Assembly: GCA_008933835.1 (NCBI GenBank)
Contig: WBUG01000001.1
Location: 62,001 to 126,000 of the forward strand
DNA from: Bacteroidota bacterium
Lineage (GTDB): Bacteria > Bacteroidota > Ignavibacteria > UBA10030 > UBA8401
Length of the DNA stretch: 64,000 bases
Direction: 5' to 3'
Shown here: one piece after another, positions 8,696 to 17,858 of the stretch
Layout of the letters: every line of letters starts with the position of its first letter
Position numbering within the stretch: the stretch's first letter is position 1
Notes under the pieces: generated by a model
What the model was told of the DNA's origin: nothing
Database searches by the model: none
Seen by the model: only the letters and a program-made list of their open reading frames with translations
Program-made: the position numbers and the translations under genes

Positions 8696-9694
8696 GTGAG
8701 ATCGCTGGTCATCGCCGCCGTCCTGTTCGTCTCGACGGCATCCGGGCAGTTGCTTCCGGACCAGCGCCAGCACGGGCTCCTCGTCACCGGCATCCGCCTC
8801 ACGCTGGAACAGCGGTACGATTCTGCCGAAACCGTCTTCCGTTCCATGATCCGGGAGTGGCCCGCGCACCCTTCCGGGTACCTCTACCTGGCCGGCATGA
8901 TGCAGGCGCGCACCACCGATTACGGCGACACGTTCAACGAGCGGCGGTACGATTCGCTCCTCTCCGCCGCGGCGGAGCTCGGCGAACGGATGGCGGAGCA
9001 GGAGGGGGGGGAGGCCGCCGGTCTCTACTACCAGGGGGCGTCCGATGCGTTCCGCTCCTTCACCGCGTCCGAAGGGGGGAATCTCCCGACCGGATTCTAT
9101 TACGGCGTGAGCGCCGGCGGACTCCTCGAGCGTTGTCTTGAGGCGGACCCGTCGTACACGCAGGCGCGGAACATCCTCGGCGCCTACTACTACTGGCGCA
9201 GCAAACTGGCCTGGATCCCGTTCGTGACCGACCGGACGGAAGAGGGGATCTCGTTCATCAAGCAGACGCTCTCCCATCCGTACGAGCGGCACCTCGCCTC
9301 GCACAACCTGATGCTGGTGCTCATCGACGAGGAACGGTACGCCGATGCGGAGTCGTACGGTCTGGCGATGCTCGCGCAGTATCCGGACAACCGCTCCTTC
9401 CTCTGGAACATGGTGACGGTCTATGAACGCTGGGGCCGCCGCCGCGAGCTCGACGCCGTCGTCCGCCGCCTGCTGGACAGCGCGCTCCGGGCGCCGGTCG
9501 TCAACCGGTACACCGAGGCGATGTGCCGGCTGAAGATGGCGCAGTACGCCTTCTCCCTCGGCGACCGCGGCACAGCGCGGCGCGAATGCCGGGCCGTGCT
9601 CGATCTGCGGCCGTACATCGGCCGCACGCGGGGCGACCTCCGGGCGAAGGTCTCGGCGGCCGAACGGCTCCTCTCCGACATGGACGAACGATAA
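8696..9694 (+). CDS. Secreted TPR-like protein of unknown function
   Basis: A 332-residue protein from GTG 8696, preceded by GGAGTGA. The N-terminus (RSLVIAAVLFVSTASGQ) looks like a Sec signal peptide. The rest is helical with TPR-like spacing of hydrophobic and small residues, e.g. RYDSAETVFRSMIREWPAHPSGYLYLAGM, ASHNLMLVLIDEERYADAESYG and LGDRGTARRECRAVLDLRPY. The stop overlaps the rel start (TAATG). I do not recognise a named family. It is probably an envelope-side scaffold carried in a housekeeping operon. Confidence 0.75.
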   Translation: MRSLVIAAVLFVSTASGQLLPDQRQHGLLVTGIRLTLEQRYDSAETVFRSMIREWPAHPSGYLYLAGMMQARTTDYGDTFNERRYDSLLSAAAELGERMAEQEGGEAAGLYYQGASDAFRSFTASEGGNLPTGFYYGVSAGGLLERCLEADPSYTQARNILGAYYYWRSKLAWIPFVTDRTEEGISFIKQTLSHPYERHLASHNLMLVLIDEERYADAESYGLAMLAQYPDNRSFLWNMVTVYERWGRRRELDAVVRRLLDSALRAPVVNRYTEAMCRLKMAQYAFSLGDRGTARRECRAVLDLRPYIGRTRGDLRAKVSAAERLLSDMDER

Positions 9695-11883
9695 TGCTGC
9701 AGGCGAAGTACAAGAAGAAGCTCGACGACCTCCTGGCGGTGTGCCACAAGAACCTCCGGAAGGTCAACGACGACCTCATCATCCGCGCGTTCGAAATGAG
9801 CGTGGAGGCGCACAAGCACGACCTCCGCAGTTCCGGCGAACCGTACTTCGGCCATCCGTTCGAGGTGGCGATGGTGGTGGCGAAGGAGATCGCGCTGGAC
9901 GACGTCACCGTCGCCTCGGCGCTGCTCCACGATGTGGTGGAGGACACCGAGATCGAGATCGACGGCATCCGGCGGGAGTTCGGCGACACCATCGCCGAGA
10001 TCGTGGACGGCGCGACCAAGATCAGCAACATCTTCGAGAGCCACGAGATCACCCAGGCGGAGAACTACCGGAAGCTCCTCCTCTCCATGGTGAACGACAT
10101 CCGCGTGATGATCGTGAAGTTCGCCGACCGCCTCCACAACATGCGGACCCTCGAGTACCTTCCCGCCGAGAAACAGCAGCGCATCGCCAAGGAGACGCTC
10201 GACATCTACGCGCCGTTCGCCCACCGCTTCGGTCTGGCGAAGATCAAGTGGGAGCTGGAGGACCTCGCGTTCAAGCACCTCCACCGCAGCGAGTATGAAG
10301 AGATCTCCCATTCGCTCAACGCCAAACGGCGCGAGCGGGAGCATTATATCCGCAAGTTCATCGTCCCCATCGAGAACCGCCTCCGGCAGGAGGGGCTGCA
10401 GTTCACCATCGAAGGACGGCCGAAACACTTCTACAGCATCTACAACAAGATGATGAAGCGCAACAAGCCGTTCGACGAGATCTACGATATGTTCGCCGTG
10501 CGCGTCATCCTCGACACCGAGGAGAACAACGCCTGCTTCACCGTGTACGGCATCGTCTCCGAGATCTACAAGCCCATCCCGGAGCGGTTCAAGAACTACA
10601 TCTCCATCCCGAAGAAGAACGGCTACCAGTCCCTCCACACCACCGTGGTGGGTCCGGAGGGGAAGATGGTGGAGGTGCAGATACGCACCCGGCAGATGCA
10701 CGAGATCGCCGAACGCGGCGTGGCCGCGCACTGGTACTATAAAGAGAACGGCTCGCAGGCGCCGCTGGACCGCGAACTCGAGAACTGGATCAACTGGGTG
10801 CGCGAGATGTTCGACCAGAAGCAGGGGGAGGACGTCTCGCCGAAGGAGCTCATCGAGAGCTTCAAACTGAACCTGTACCAGGACGAGATCTACGTCTTCA
10901 CGCCGAAGGGGGACCTGAAGATCCTTCCGAAGAACGCCACGGCGATCGACTTCGCCTTCGAGATCCATTCGGACGTCGGGTTCCACACCATCGGCGCCAA
11001 GGTGAACGGCCGCATCGTCCCGCTCAACACCATCCTCCGCAGCGGCGACCAGGTGGAGATCATCACCTCCAAGAAACAGAAGCCGAACCGGGACTGGGAC
11101 AAGTTCGCCATCACCCACAAGGCGAAGGCGCACATCCGCCGCTACTTCAAGGAGGAGGAACGCCGGCTGGCGGAGCAGGGGCGGGAGGTGTGGGAGAAGA
11201 AGGCGCGCAAGGCGAAGCTGCACATCAACGACGACGAGCTCACGAAGTTCGTCCATACCAGGCGGTTCGACAACCTCACGGCGTTCTTCCTCGCCATCCA
11301 GATGGAGCAGATCGACGTGGACATCGTCATCGCCGAGATCATGGACGCCGGCAAGAGCGCGCTCCCGGAACAGCGGCCGGAGGAGACCGGCTCCCTCTTC
11401 AACAAGTTCGTCGACACCGCCCGCAGCATCACGAGCGGCATCTCCATCTTCGGCACCAAGGGTGACCTGCTCTACAACTACGCGAAGTGCTGCAACCCCA
11501 TCCCGGGGGACGACATCATCGGTTACGTCACCACCGGCGAAGGCATCAAGATCCACCGCCGTTCGTGCCGGAACATGCAGTCCATGCTCAACAATGGTGA
11601 GGAGCGCATCGTCCACGTCGAATGGCCGGACGCCACCTCCAGCGACTACATCGCCGGCATCCGCATCTCGGGGGAGGACCGCAAAGGTCTTCTCACCGAG
11701 GTCACGGACGCCATCTCGAACTATGACAACACCAACATCCGGAGCGTGAACATCAGCACCAAGGACACGATGTTCGACGGACAGTTCGTCGTGTACGTCC
11801 GGAACATCGAACACCTGAACGGCATCATCGAACGGCTGCGCCGGGTGCGGAACGTCTCCAAAGTGGAGCGCTTCGATGAGTGA
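9694..11883 (+). CDS. Bifunctional (p)ppGpp synthetase/hydrolase, Rel/SpoT type
   Basis: A 729-residue RSH protein controlling the stringent response. HD hydrolase domain near residues 35-180 (FGHPFEVAMVVAKE; catalytic HD at residues 79-80 in ALLHDVVEDT); synthetase domain near 230-350 (GRPKHFYSIYNKM, FDEIYDMFAVRVI, GYQSLHTTV); TGS domain near 390-450 (YVFTPKGDLKILPKNATAIDFAF); then a CC/zinc-finger-like region (YAKCCNPIPGDDI, RRSCRN) and a C-terminal ACT domain (RISGEDRKGLLTEVTDAIS). The intact HD motif and synthetase motifs suggest both activities. The start overlaps the previous stop by 1 nt; ruvX overlaps its 3' end by 8 nt. Confidence 0.95.
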   Translation: MLQAKYKKKLDDLLAVCHKNLRKVNDDLIIRAFEMSVEAHKHDLRSSGEPYFGHPFEVAMVVAKEIALDDVTVASALLHDVVEDTEIEIDGIRREFGDTIAEIVDGATKISNIFESHEITQAENYRKLLLSMVNDIRVMIVKFADRLHNMRTLEYLPAEKQQRIAKETLDIYAPFAHRFGLAKIKWELEDLAFKHLHRSEYEEISHSLNAKRREREHYIRKFIVPIENRLRQEGLQFTIEGRPKHFYSIYNKMMKRNKPFDEIYDMFAVRVILDTEENNACFTVYGIVSEIYKPIPERFKNYISIPKKNGYQSLHTTVVGPEGKMVEVQIRTRQMHEIAERGVAAHWYYKENGSQAPLDRELENWINWVREMFDQKQGEDVSPKELIESFKLNLYQDEIYVFTPKGDLKILPKNATAIDFAFEIHSDVGFHTIGAKVNGRIVPLNTILRSGDQVEIITSKKQKPNRDWDKFAITHKAKAHIRRYFKEEERRLAEQGREVWEKKARKAKLHINDDELTKFVHTRRFDNLTAFFLAIQMEQIDVDIVIAEIMDAGKSALPEQRPEETGSLFNKFVDTARSITSGISIFGTKGDLLYNYAKCCNPIPGDDIIGYVTTGEGIKIHRRSCRNMQSMLNNGEERIVHVEWPDATSSDYIAGIRISGEDRKGLLTEVTDAISNYDNTNIRSVNISTKDTMFDGQFVVYVRNIEHLNGIIERLRRVRNVSKVERFDE

Positions 11884-12310
11884 ACCCCTCTCCCGGGCGA
11901 TGGGCATCGACTACGGCGCTGTGCGCGTCGGCGTTTCCCTCAGCGATCCGCTCCGCATCATCGCGCAGGGCCTCACCACGCTCCCCAACGACGGCCGGCT
12001 CCTCGACGAGCTCGTCCGCCTCATCGGCGAACACGGTGTCGGCACCGTCGTCATCGGCAATCCGCTCCACCTCAGCGGCCGCGAGAGCGAATCGTCCGTC
12101 GCCGCCGTCCGCTTCGCCGACGCGCTCCGTGCCCGCACACAGGCCGAATGCGTGCTCGTCGACGAGCGCTTCACCTCCGTCATCGCCCATCAGACCCTCC
12201 GCACCATGGGCACCACCCGGAAACAGCGCCGCGACAAGGGGCGCGTGGACGAGATGGCCTCCGCCATCCTGCTGCAGGGGTATCTGGACCGTTCCTCCCG
12301 CCATGGATGA
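11876..12310 (+). CDS. ruvX: RuvX/YqgF family, putative Holliday junction resolvase or pre-16S rRNA nuclease
   Basis: A 144-residue RNase H-fold protein. The catalytic acidic residues sit in MGIDYGAVRVGV (Asp12), VVIGNPLHLSGRE and the C-terminal DKGRVDEMASAILLQ; LVDERFTS is the usual third segment. YqgF proteins process the 5' end of 16S rRNA in E. coli; a resolvase role is proposed for some members. The gene overlaps rel by 8 nt and the next gene by 8 nt, so it is translationally coupled on both sides. Confidence 0.93.
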   Translation: MSEPLSRAMGIDYGAVRVGVSLSDPLRIIAQGLTTLPNDGRLLDELVRLIGEHGVGTVVIGNPLHLSGRESESSVAAVRFADALRARTQAECVLVDERFTSVIAHQTLRTMGTTRKQRRDKGRVDEMASAILLQGYLDRSSRHG

Positions 12311-13046
12311 ACTGAAGGCCGTCATCGTGCAGCGGTTCCGCGACGGACGGACGTGGGCGAACCGACACCGTGTGGCCGCCGCCGGCATCGCGCTGGCGTC
12401 GCTCCTCTTCCTGCAGTACCTCTTCCTTCCGAACAACAGCCTGCAGTCGCTCCGGAAACAGAATCCGAAACGGACCGCGATGATGGAGCAGCGCATCGAA
12501 GAGGCGGAGGAGGCCGGCAAACCGTTCGCCATCGCGCAGCAGTGGGTCCCGCTTTCGCGCATATCGCGGCATCTCGTCAACGCGGTCATCGTTTCGGAGG
12601 ACGGTACGTTCTACGAACACGAGGGAGTGGACTGGTACGAACTGGAAGAGTCCATCAGGAAGAACCTCGCGAAAGGGAAGGCGGCGCGCGGCGGCTCCAC
12701 CATCTCGCAGCAGCTCGCCAAGAACCTCTTCCTCTCCACCTCCAAGGACCCGGTGCGCAAGTTCAAGGAGCTCGTCATCACGCTCCGGATGGAGCGCACC
12801 CTGTCCAAACGGCGTATCCTGGAACTGTACCTCAATCTCATCGAATGGGGGGACGGCGTCTTCGGCGCCGAAGCGGCCGCGAAGCGGTACTTCGGCAAGT
12901 CCGCCGCGAACCTCACGCGCGAAGAGGCGGCGCGGATGGCCGCGGTCATCCCGAGTCCGCGCCGTCACCGGCCCGATGCCGCGTCGCGCTACGTCCTTCG
13001 CCGCACCTCCGTCATCCTGGAACGGATGTCGGCCCGGGGGTATTGA
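12303..13046 (+). CDS. mtgA: Monofunctional biosynthetic peptidoglycan transglycosylase
   Basis: A 247-residue GT51 enzyme that polymerises lipid II into glycan strands. A single N-terminal membrane anchor (VAAAGIALASLLFLQYLFL, residues 24-42) is followed by the GT51 domain: VSEDGTFYEHEG contains the catalytic Glu99, and RGGSTISQQLAKNLFLS, RILELYLNLIEWGDGVFG and AAKRYFGK are all in order. No transpeptidase domain is present, as expected of MtgA rather than a class A PBP. It starts inside the ruvX 3' end and its stop overlaps the next ATG (TGATG). Confidence 0.94.
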   Translation: MDELKAVIVQRFRDGRTWANRHRVAAAGIALASLLFLQYLFLPNNSLQSLRKQNPKRTAMMEQRIEEAEEAGKPFAIAQQWVPLSRISRHLVNAVIVSEDGTFYEHEGVDWYELEESIRKNLAKGKAARGGSTISQQLAKNLFLSTSKDPVRKFKELVITLRMERTLSKRRILELYLNLIEWGDGVFGAEAAAKRYFGKSAANLTREEAARMAAVIPSPRRHRPDAASRYVLRRTSVILERMSARGY

Positions 13047-13738
13047 TGCGTCTGCGCGATGTGGTGAACCTCGTGGAGGAGGGGGAAGGTTTCGAACTGG
13101 AGTTCAAGCGGAAGGTATCGTCGCCGGAGAAGATCGCCCGGACCCTCTCCGCGTTCGCCAACACCGGCGGGGGCATCATCCTCTTCGGCGTGGACGACGA
13201 CGGGTCCCTCGTGGGTGTGGACAGCGAGAAGACCGAAGCGGACCTGCTCCGTCACGCGGCCGACCATCACTGCGATCCCCCTGTCCCCATCAGCGTCGAG
13301 TACGTACCGTACCATCACCGGGACATCATCGTGGTGTCGGTGGAGGAGAGCGGGGAGAAGCCGCACTTCGTCGTCAACGATGGGGAGGAGGACCGTGCGT
13401 ACATCCGTGTGAAGGATACCACCGTCATCGCGAGCCGCGAGGTGGTGAAGGTGCTGCGGGACGAACGGGCGGAGAGGGGATTGACCGTCTCCATCGGCGA
13501 GAACGAGAAGCGTCTGTTCGCATACCTTGAGACGCACGACCGCATCACGGTGAAGGAGTTCGCTTCCGCCGTCAACGTGTCCGAGCGGAGGGCATCGCGC
13601 ATCCTCACCACGCTCGTGCGGGCGGGGGTCATCCGCATCCATACGCTCGAAAAGACCGACTACTTCACGCTCGCATCCCCTGCCGAAGGATCCGCACCGC
13701 GTCGTACATCACCACGCCATACGCCACCGCGACGTTGA
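13046..13738 (+). CDS. AlbA_2 (Schlafen-like) domain protein with C-terminal winged helix
   Basis: A 230-residue protein. The N-terminal half has the AlbA_2 signature GEGFELEFKRKV, ARTLSAFANTGGGIILFGVDDDG and EEDRAYIRVKDTTVIAS, a putative nucleic-acid or nucleotide-binding fold. The C-terminal 70 residues (FAYLETHDRITVKEFASAVNVSERRASRILTTLV) form a winged HTH, so a DNA-binding regulator is plausible. Its stop lies 74 nt inside the convergent methyltransferase gene. The target and function are unknown. The start overlaps the mtgA stop. Confidence 0.85.
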   Translation: MRLRDVVNLVEEGEGFELEFKRKVSSPEKIARTLSAFANTGGGIILFGVDDDGSLVGVDSEKTEADLLRHAADHHCDPPVPISVEYVPYHHRDIIVVSVEESGEKPHFVVNDGEEDRAYIRVKDTTVIASREVVKVLRDERAERGLTVSIGENEKRLFAYLETHDRITVKEFASAVNVSERRASRILTTLVRAGVIRIHTLEKTDYFTLASPAEGSAPRRTSPRHTPPRR

Positions 13739-14210
13739 GAGACTGCTTGTGGCCGTACATCGGTATCTCCACCGCCATGTCCGCCGCCGCCATCACGTCC
13801 TTTGAGACGCCGGTGAGCTCGTTCCCGAAGGCGAAGCAGAGCGGAAAGTCCGCCGGTTGCAGTTCATAGTGCGGCCGTCCGGCATCCGTCAGTTCCACCG
13901 CACACAGCCGCACGCCGGAGGCGCGGAGCTCGCGCACCGCATCCATCGGGTCCTGATAATGCTGCCACGGAACGGTCAACGTCGCTCCCAGAGCCGTCTT
14001 GTCGATCTCCCGCCGCGGCGGGGCAGGGGTGTATCCGGTCAACAGCAGTTTCCGGACAAGCGCGCCGTCCGAACTGCGGAAGATGGAGCCGACGTTGTAG
14101 AGACTGCGGACATTGTCGATGAGGGCATAGAGGGGATGGCGGATCGCATCGCTGATTTGTTCCGGTTTCTTACGGTTTTCAGCGATTTCATCGTGGCTCA
14201 ATTTACGCAT
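13665..14210 (-). CDS. SpoU/TrmH-family RNA 2'-O-methyltransferase
   Basis: A 181-residue SPOUT enzyme that transfers a methyl group from SAM to a ribose 2'-OH of tRNA or rRNA. The motifs are in order: DNVRSLYNVGSIFRSSDG (N...R substrate motif), LCFAFGNELTGVS (SAM knot) and IPMYGHKQSLNVAVAYGVVMYDAVR (C-terminal knot). It lacks the N-terminal L30-like domain of TrmH/RlmB of larger size, so the exact target is open. It is convergent with, and overlaps by 74 nt, the AlbA_2 gene. Confidence 0.92.
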   Translation of the reverse strand: MRKLSHDEIAENRKKPEQISDAIRHPLYALIDNVRSLYNVGSIFRSSDGALVRKLLLTGYTPAPPRREIDKTALGATLTVPWQHYQDPMDAVRELRASGVRLCAVELTDAGRPHYELQPADFPLCFAFGNELTGVSKDVMAAADMAVEIPMYGHKQSLNVAVAYGVVMYDAVRILRQGMRA

Positions 14211-14228
14211 CGGTCGGGAGATTCTCTT

Positions 14229-14256
14229 TTGAAAAAAGGGACAATTTGGTTATCTT
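14229..14256 (+). promoter_or_regulatory. Candidate promoter of cmk-ispH-rpsA
   Basis: TTGAAA (14229-14234), 16-nt spacer, TATCTT (14251-14256), about 30 nt upstream of the cmk TTG start, in an AT-rich gap between divergent genes. Confidence 0.45.
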
Positions 14257-14287
14257 ATAGTTCAATTTAAGCGAAATTATCCGAGTT

Positions 14288-14995
14288 TTGAAGAAAATTA
14301 TCATCGCCATCGACGGTCCTGCTGCTTCGGGGAAGAGCACGACAGCGAGGCTGGTCGCGCAGCGGTTGCAGTACCTTCATATCGACACCGGAGCGATGTA
14401 CCGGGCGATGGCGTTGAAGGTCCTGCGGAGCGGGATACATCCGGACGACAGGGAAGCTGTCGCACGGCTCGCCCGCACGACGACCGTCCGCCTTGTGCCG
14501 GCTGAACCCGGTTCACAGAAGGTCCGTGTGGAGCTGGACGGCGCGGCGGTGACCGATGAGATCCGGCTGCCCGAAGTGACCGGCATCGTCAGTCCGGTCA
14601 GCACCATCGCCGATGTGCGCGCACTGATGGTGAAGGAACAGCGGGCGATGGGACGGGAGGGGGGCATCGTGCTGGAAGGCCGCGACATCGGTACGGTGGT
14701 CTTCCCTCAAGCGGAACTGAAGGTCTTCATGAAGGCCGAACCCCGCGAGCGGGCGAGGCGCCGGGGGATGGAACTGAAAGAGAAAGGGCTCGATGTGCCG
14801 CTCGAATCGCTCGAAGCGGACATCATCGAACGGGACCGCATCGATTCGCAGAGGGCGCTGAGTCCGCTGCGCCGGGCCGATGATGCGGTGGAGGTGGACA
14901 CGACGGACATGACCATCGAGCAGCAGGTGGAGTTCATCGTGCGGAAAGCGGAGGAGCGCATCGCTCGCTCCAAGGACGGGAAGACGGAAGCATGA
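14288..14995 (+). CDS. cmk: Cytidylate kinase
   Basis: A 235-residue kinase phosphorylating CMP and dCMP. The P-loop AIDGPAASGKST is at residues 6-17; LQYLHIDTGAMYRAMA, EGRDIGTVVFPQAELKVF and the C-terminal VEVDTTDMTIEQQV are typical. The TTG at 14288 is the only start that gives the normal N-terminus (KKIIIAIDG). No Shine-Dalgarno is visible, so initiation may be weak or SD-independent. It is followed by ispH with a 4-nt overlap and then rpsA. Confidence 0.94.
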   Translation: MKKIIIAIDGPAASGKSTTARLVAQRLQYLHIDTGAMYRAMALKVLRSGIHPDDREAVARLARTTTVRLVPAEPGSQKVRVELDGAAVTDEIRLPEVTGIVSPVSTIADVRALMVKEQRAMGREGGIVLEGRDIGTVVFPQAELKVFMKAEPRERARRRGMELKEKGLDVPLESLEADIIERDRIDSQRALSPLRRADDAVEVDTTDMTIEQQVEFIVRKAEERIARSKDGKTEA

Positions 14996-15873
14996 AGGTC
15001 ACGGTCGACGGTCATTCGGGATTCTGCTGGGGCGTGGTCCGCACGGTGGACATCGCCGAACAGGAGCTCGGCGATACGGGAAAACTCTATTCGCTGGGCG
15101 AGATCATCCATAACCCGGTCGAGATCGGACGGCTGGAGGAGAAGGGACTGCGCACCATCCGGCACGGCGACCTCGCCACCGTGAAGGACGCCAAAGTGCT
15201 CATCCGCGCGCATGGGGAGCCGCCGGAGACCTTCCGGAAGATGAAGGAGCTCGGCATCACCGTCATCGACGCCACCTGTCCGGTGGTGACGAAGGTGCAG
15301 GAGCGCATCCGGAAGTTCTACGACCGGAAATACCAGATCGTCATCTTCGGTAAGAAGGACCATGCCGAGGTCATCGGCCTCGTCGGCCACACGAACGGTA
15401 CCGCCGTGGTCGTCAAATCGGTGGAGGAGCTGGACGCGCTGGACTTCACGCGGAACACCGTCCTCTTCTCCCAGACGACGATGGACAAGGAGACCTTCTA
15501 CGCCATCCGCGACGCCATCCGGGCGCGCATCCGTGCGGAGTTCGAGGTCGGCACGTTCGAGGAGATGGCGGTCGATTTCCACGCGAAGGACACCATTTGC
15601 GGACAGGTCTCCGGCCGCGAAAAGAAACTGCGCGAGTTCGCGCGGAGCAACGACGTGGTCCTCTTCGTGGCGGGCCGCATGAGCTCGAACGGCAAGGTGT
15701 TGTACGAGATCGCGCGCTCCGAGAATCCGCGGACCCATTTCATCGAGGACGAATCCGAACTGAAGGACGAGTGGTTCACCGGAGCGGCCACCGTCGGCGT
15801 CAGCGGCGCCACGTCGACCCCGCAATGGCTGATGGAGCGGGTCCGGAAGGCGGTCGAAGAGCGGTATCATTGA
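14992..15873 (+). CDS. ispH: 4-hydroxy-3-methylbut-2-enyl diphosphate reductase
   Basis: The last enzyme of the MEP isoprenoid pathway, making IPP and DMAPP; 293 residues. The three [4Fe-4S] ligands are Cys12 (FCWGV), Cys96 (DATCPVV) and Cys203 (TICGQ). Other family motifs are HNPVEIGRLEEKG, RAHGEPPETF, KKDHAEVIGLVGHTNG and the C-terminal SGATSTPQWLMERV. It overlaps the cmk stop (ATGA). Confidence 0.96.
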   Translation: MKVTVDGHSGFCWGVVRTVDIAEQELGDTGKLYSLGEIIHNPVEIGRLEEKGLRTIRHGDLATVKDAKVLIRAHGEPPETFRKMKELGITVIDATCPVVTKVQERIRKFYDRKYQIVIFGKKDHAEVIGLVGHTNGTAVVVKSVEELDALDFTRNTVLFSQTTMDKETFYAIRDAIRARIRAEFEVGTFEEMAVDFHAKDTICGQVSGREKKLREFARSNDVVLFVAGRMSSNGKVLYEIARSENPRTHFIEDESELKDEWFTGAATVGVSGATSTPQWLMERVRKAVEERYH

Positions 15874-15879
15874 ATGTGT

Positions 15880-16031
15880 CCGGGCGAGCGGAACGCCCGG
15901 CAGGAACGTTTCACAGGTCATCCGCAATCACGAACCCAATCACCAAACGATATCGCCGACGTCACAGGGCGAACCGGATCCGATGACCGTCCGGGGAGAC
16001 CGGGATGACGGCGGCAGAACCCCGCAAGGGG
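15880..16031 (+). other. rpsA leader with two hairpins
   Basis: The 172-nt gap between ispH and rpsA has a 7-bp GC stem CCGGGCG/CGCCCGG (15880-15900) and, just upstream of the rpsA RBS, CCCC-GCAA-GGGG (16020-16031) with a GNRA-type loop. Neither has a T-tract. S1 autoregulates its own translation in E. coli, so an autoregulatory leader is possible but unproved here. Confidence 0.4.
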
Positions 16032-16045
16032 CGCGAAAGGCTCTC

Positions 16046-17785
16046 ATGGCACAAGAGAAGGATGTACTCATCGACGAGAAGCTGTACACCGATGAGGAAA
16101 TGAAACAGATGATGGAGATGTACGAAGGAACTCTGGGGAAGATCACCCAGGGCGAGATCGTGAAAGGCCGCATCGTCTTCATCGGACAGAACGATATCTC
16201 GCTCGATATCGGCTTCAAGTCCGAAGGCACCGTTCCCGTCAACGAGTTCCCGAACATCAAGGAACTGAAGGTCGGGGACGAAGTGGAAGTGTTCCTCGAA
16301 AGCATCGAGGACAAGGACGGACAGATGGTCCTGTCCCGCAAGCGCGCCGATTTCATGCGCGTGTGGGAGAAGGTCACCCGTTCGTTCGAGACCGGCGAGG
16401 TCATCCAGGGAAAGATCATCCGCCGCATCAAGGGGGGGCTGGTGGTGGACGTGCTCGGCATCGACGCGTTCCTCCCCGGCTCGCAGATCGACGTGCGCCC
16501 CGTGCGCGACTTCGACGCCCTCATCGGCCGGGACATGGATTTTCGCGTCGTGAAGGTCAACCATCCTTCCGAGAACATCGTCGTCAGCCATAAGATCCTC
16601 GTCGAAGAGGAGCTGGCGGACCAGCGCAAGGGCATCCTCGCCGGCCTGGAGAAGGGACAGATCCTCGAGGGCATCGTGAAGGCCATCGCCGACTTCGGCG
16701 TCTTCATCGACCTCGGCGGCGTCGACGGTCTGGTGCACATCACCGACCTGTCGTGGGGCCGCATCCAGCATCCGTCCGAAGTGGTGAAGCTCGACCAGAC
16801 GGTGAACGTCGTCGTGCTCGACTTCGACCAGGAGAAGCGCCGCATCTCGCTCGGCATGAAGCAGCTGATGCCGCATCCGTGGGAGAAGATCGACGAACGC
16901 TATCCGGTCGGCACGAAGGTGTCGGGCCGCGTGGTGTCGCTCACCGACTACGGCGCGTTCATCGAGATCGAGAAGGGCATCGAAGGCCTCATCCACATCT
17001 CCGAGATGAGCTGGACGCAGCACGTGAAGCATCCGTCGCAGATGGTCTCGATGGGTCAGGTCATCGAAGCGGTCATCCTCTCGCTCGACGTGTCGGGCAA
17101 GAAGATCTCCCTCGGCATGAAGCAGCTCGAGCCCGATCCGTGGAACACCATCCTGGCGAAGTATCCCATCGGCTCGCGGCATAAGGGCTCGGTGCGCAAC
17201 CTGACCAACTTCGGCGTCTTCGTCGAACTCGAGCAGGGCATCGACGGCCTCATCCACATCTCCGATCTGTCGTGGACGAAGAAGATCCGCCACCCCGGGG
17301 AAGTGGTGAAGAAGGGCGAGCAGATCGAGGTCATCATCCTCGGCATCGACGTGGAACAGCGCCGCATCTCGCTCGGTCACAAGCAGCTGAACGACAACCC
17401 GTGGGACACCTTCTCGAGCGCGTACCGCGTCGGGACGGACATCGAAGGGAAGATCGTTCGCATCATCGAGAAGGGGGTCATCGTGGAACTGCCGGCGGGC
17501 GTTGACGGCTTCGTGCCGCTCTCGCAGCTGTCGCAGACGCCCATCAAGAACCTCGCCGAAGCGTTCCAGGTCGGCGATGCGCTTCCGATGACCGTCATCG
17601 AGTTCGACGGCGAGAGCAAGAAGATCGTGCTCTCCGTGGTCGAACATCTCCGCGGCAAGGAACAGAAGGTCATCGACGAGTACGTGGCGAAGCACAAGCT
17701 GCCTCCCATCACGCTCAAGGACGCCCTTCCGATCGCCCTGACCGCCGATGAGAAGCGCGCCATCGACGAAGAGTCGAGGAAATGA
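16046..17785 (+). CDS. rpsA: 30S ribosomal protein S1
   Basis: A 579-residue protein with six S1 (OB-fold) repeats, beginning near EIVKGRIVFIG, EVIQGKIIRRI, QILEGIVKAIADFGVF, TKVSGRVVSLTDYGAF, SRHKGSVRNLTNFGVF and TDIEGKIVRIIEKGVI. S1 binds mRNA and helps unfold 5' ends on the 30S subunit. The frame is open further upstream, but ATG 16046 (MAQEKDVLIDEK) has GAAAGG just before it and gives a normal N-terminus. The gene ends at a strong terminator. A six-repeat S1 matters here because several genes lack clear Shine-Dalgarno sites. Confidence 0.95.
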   Translation: MAQEKDVLIDEKLYTDEEMKQMMEMYEGTLGKITQGEIVKGRIVFIGQNDISLDIGFKSEGTVPVNEFPNIKELKVGDEVEVFLESIEDKDGQMVLSRKRADFMRVWEKVTRSFETGEVIQGKIIRRIKGGLVVDVLGIDAFLPGSQIDVRPVRDFDALIGRDMDFRVVKVNHPSENIVVSHKILVEEELADQRKGILAGLEKGQILEGIVKAIADFGVFIDLGGVDGLVHITDLSWGRIQHPSEVVKLDQTVNVVVLDFDQEKRRISLGMKQLMPHPWEKIDERYPVGTKVSGRVVSLTDYGAFIEIEKGIEGLIHISEMSWTQHVKHPSQMVSMGQVIEAVILSLDVSGKKISLGMKQLEPDPWNTILAKYPIGSRHKGSVRNLTNFGVFVELEQGIDGLIHISDLSWTKKIRHPGEVVKKGEQIEVIILGIDVEQRRISLGHKQLNDNPWDTFSSAYRVGTDIEGKIVRIIEKGVIVELPAGVDGFVPLSQLSQTPIKNLAEAFQVGDALPMTVIEFDGESKKIVLSVVEHLRGKEQKVIDEYVAKHKLPPITLKDALPIALTADEKRAIDEESRK

Positions 17786-17800
17786 CGCGTTGACGCACTC

Positions 17801-17843
17801 CGGTGCGGTCCGCCCCCGCGGCGGGCCGCACCGTCTTTTTTTT
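17801..17843 (+). terminator. Rho-independent terminator after rpsA
   Basis: CGGTGCGG (17801-17808) pairs with CCGCACCG (17826-17833), with further pairing inside the loop, then TC and a long T-run. It is 15 nt after the rpsA stop. Confidence 0.92.
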
Positions 17844-17858
17844 ACGCACACCGCACGC

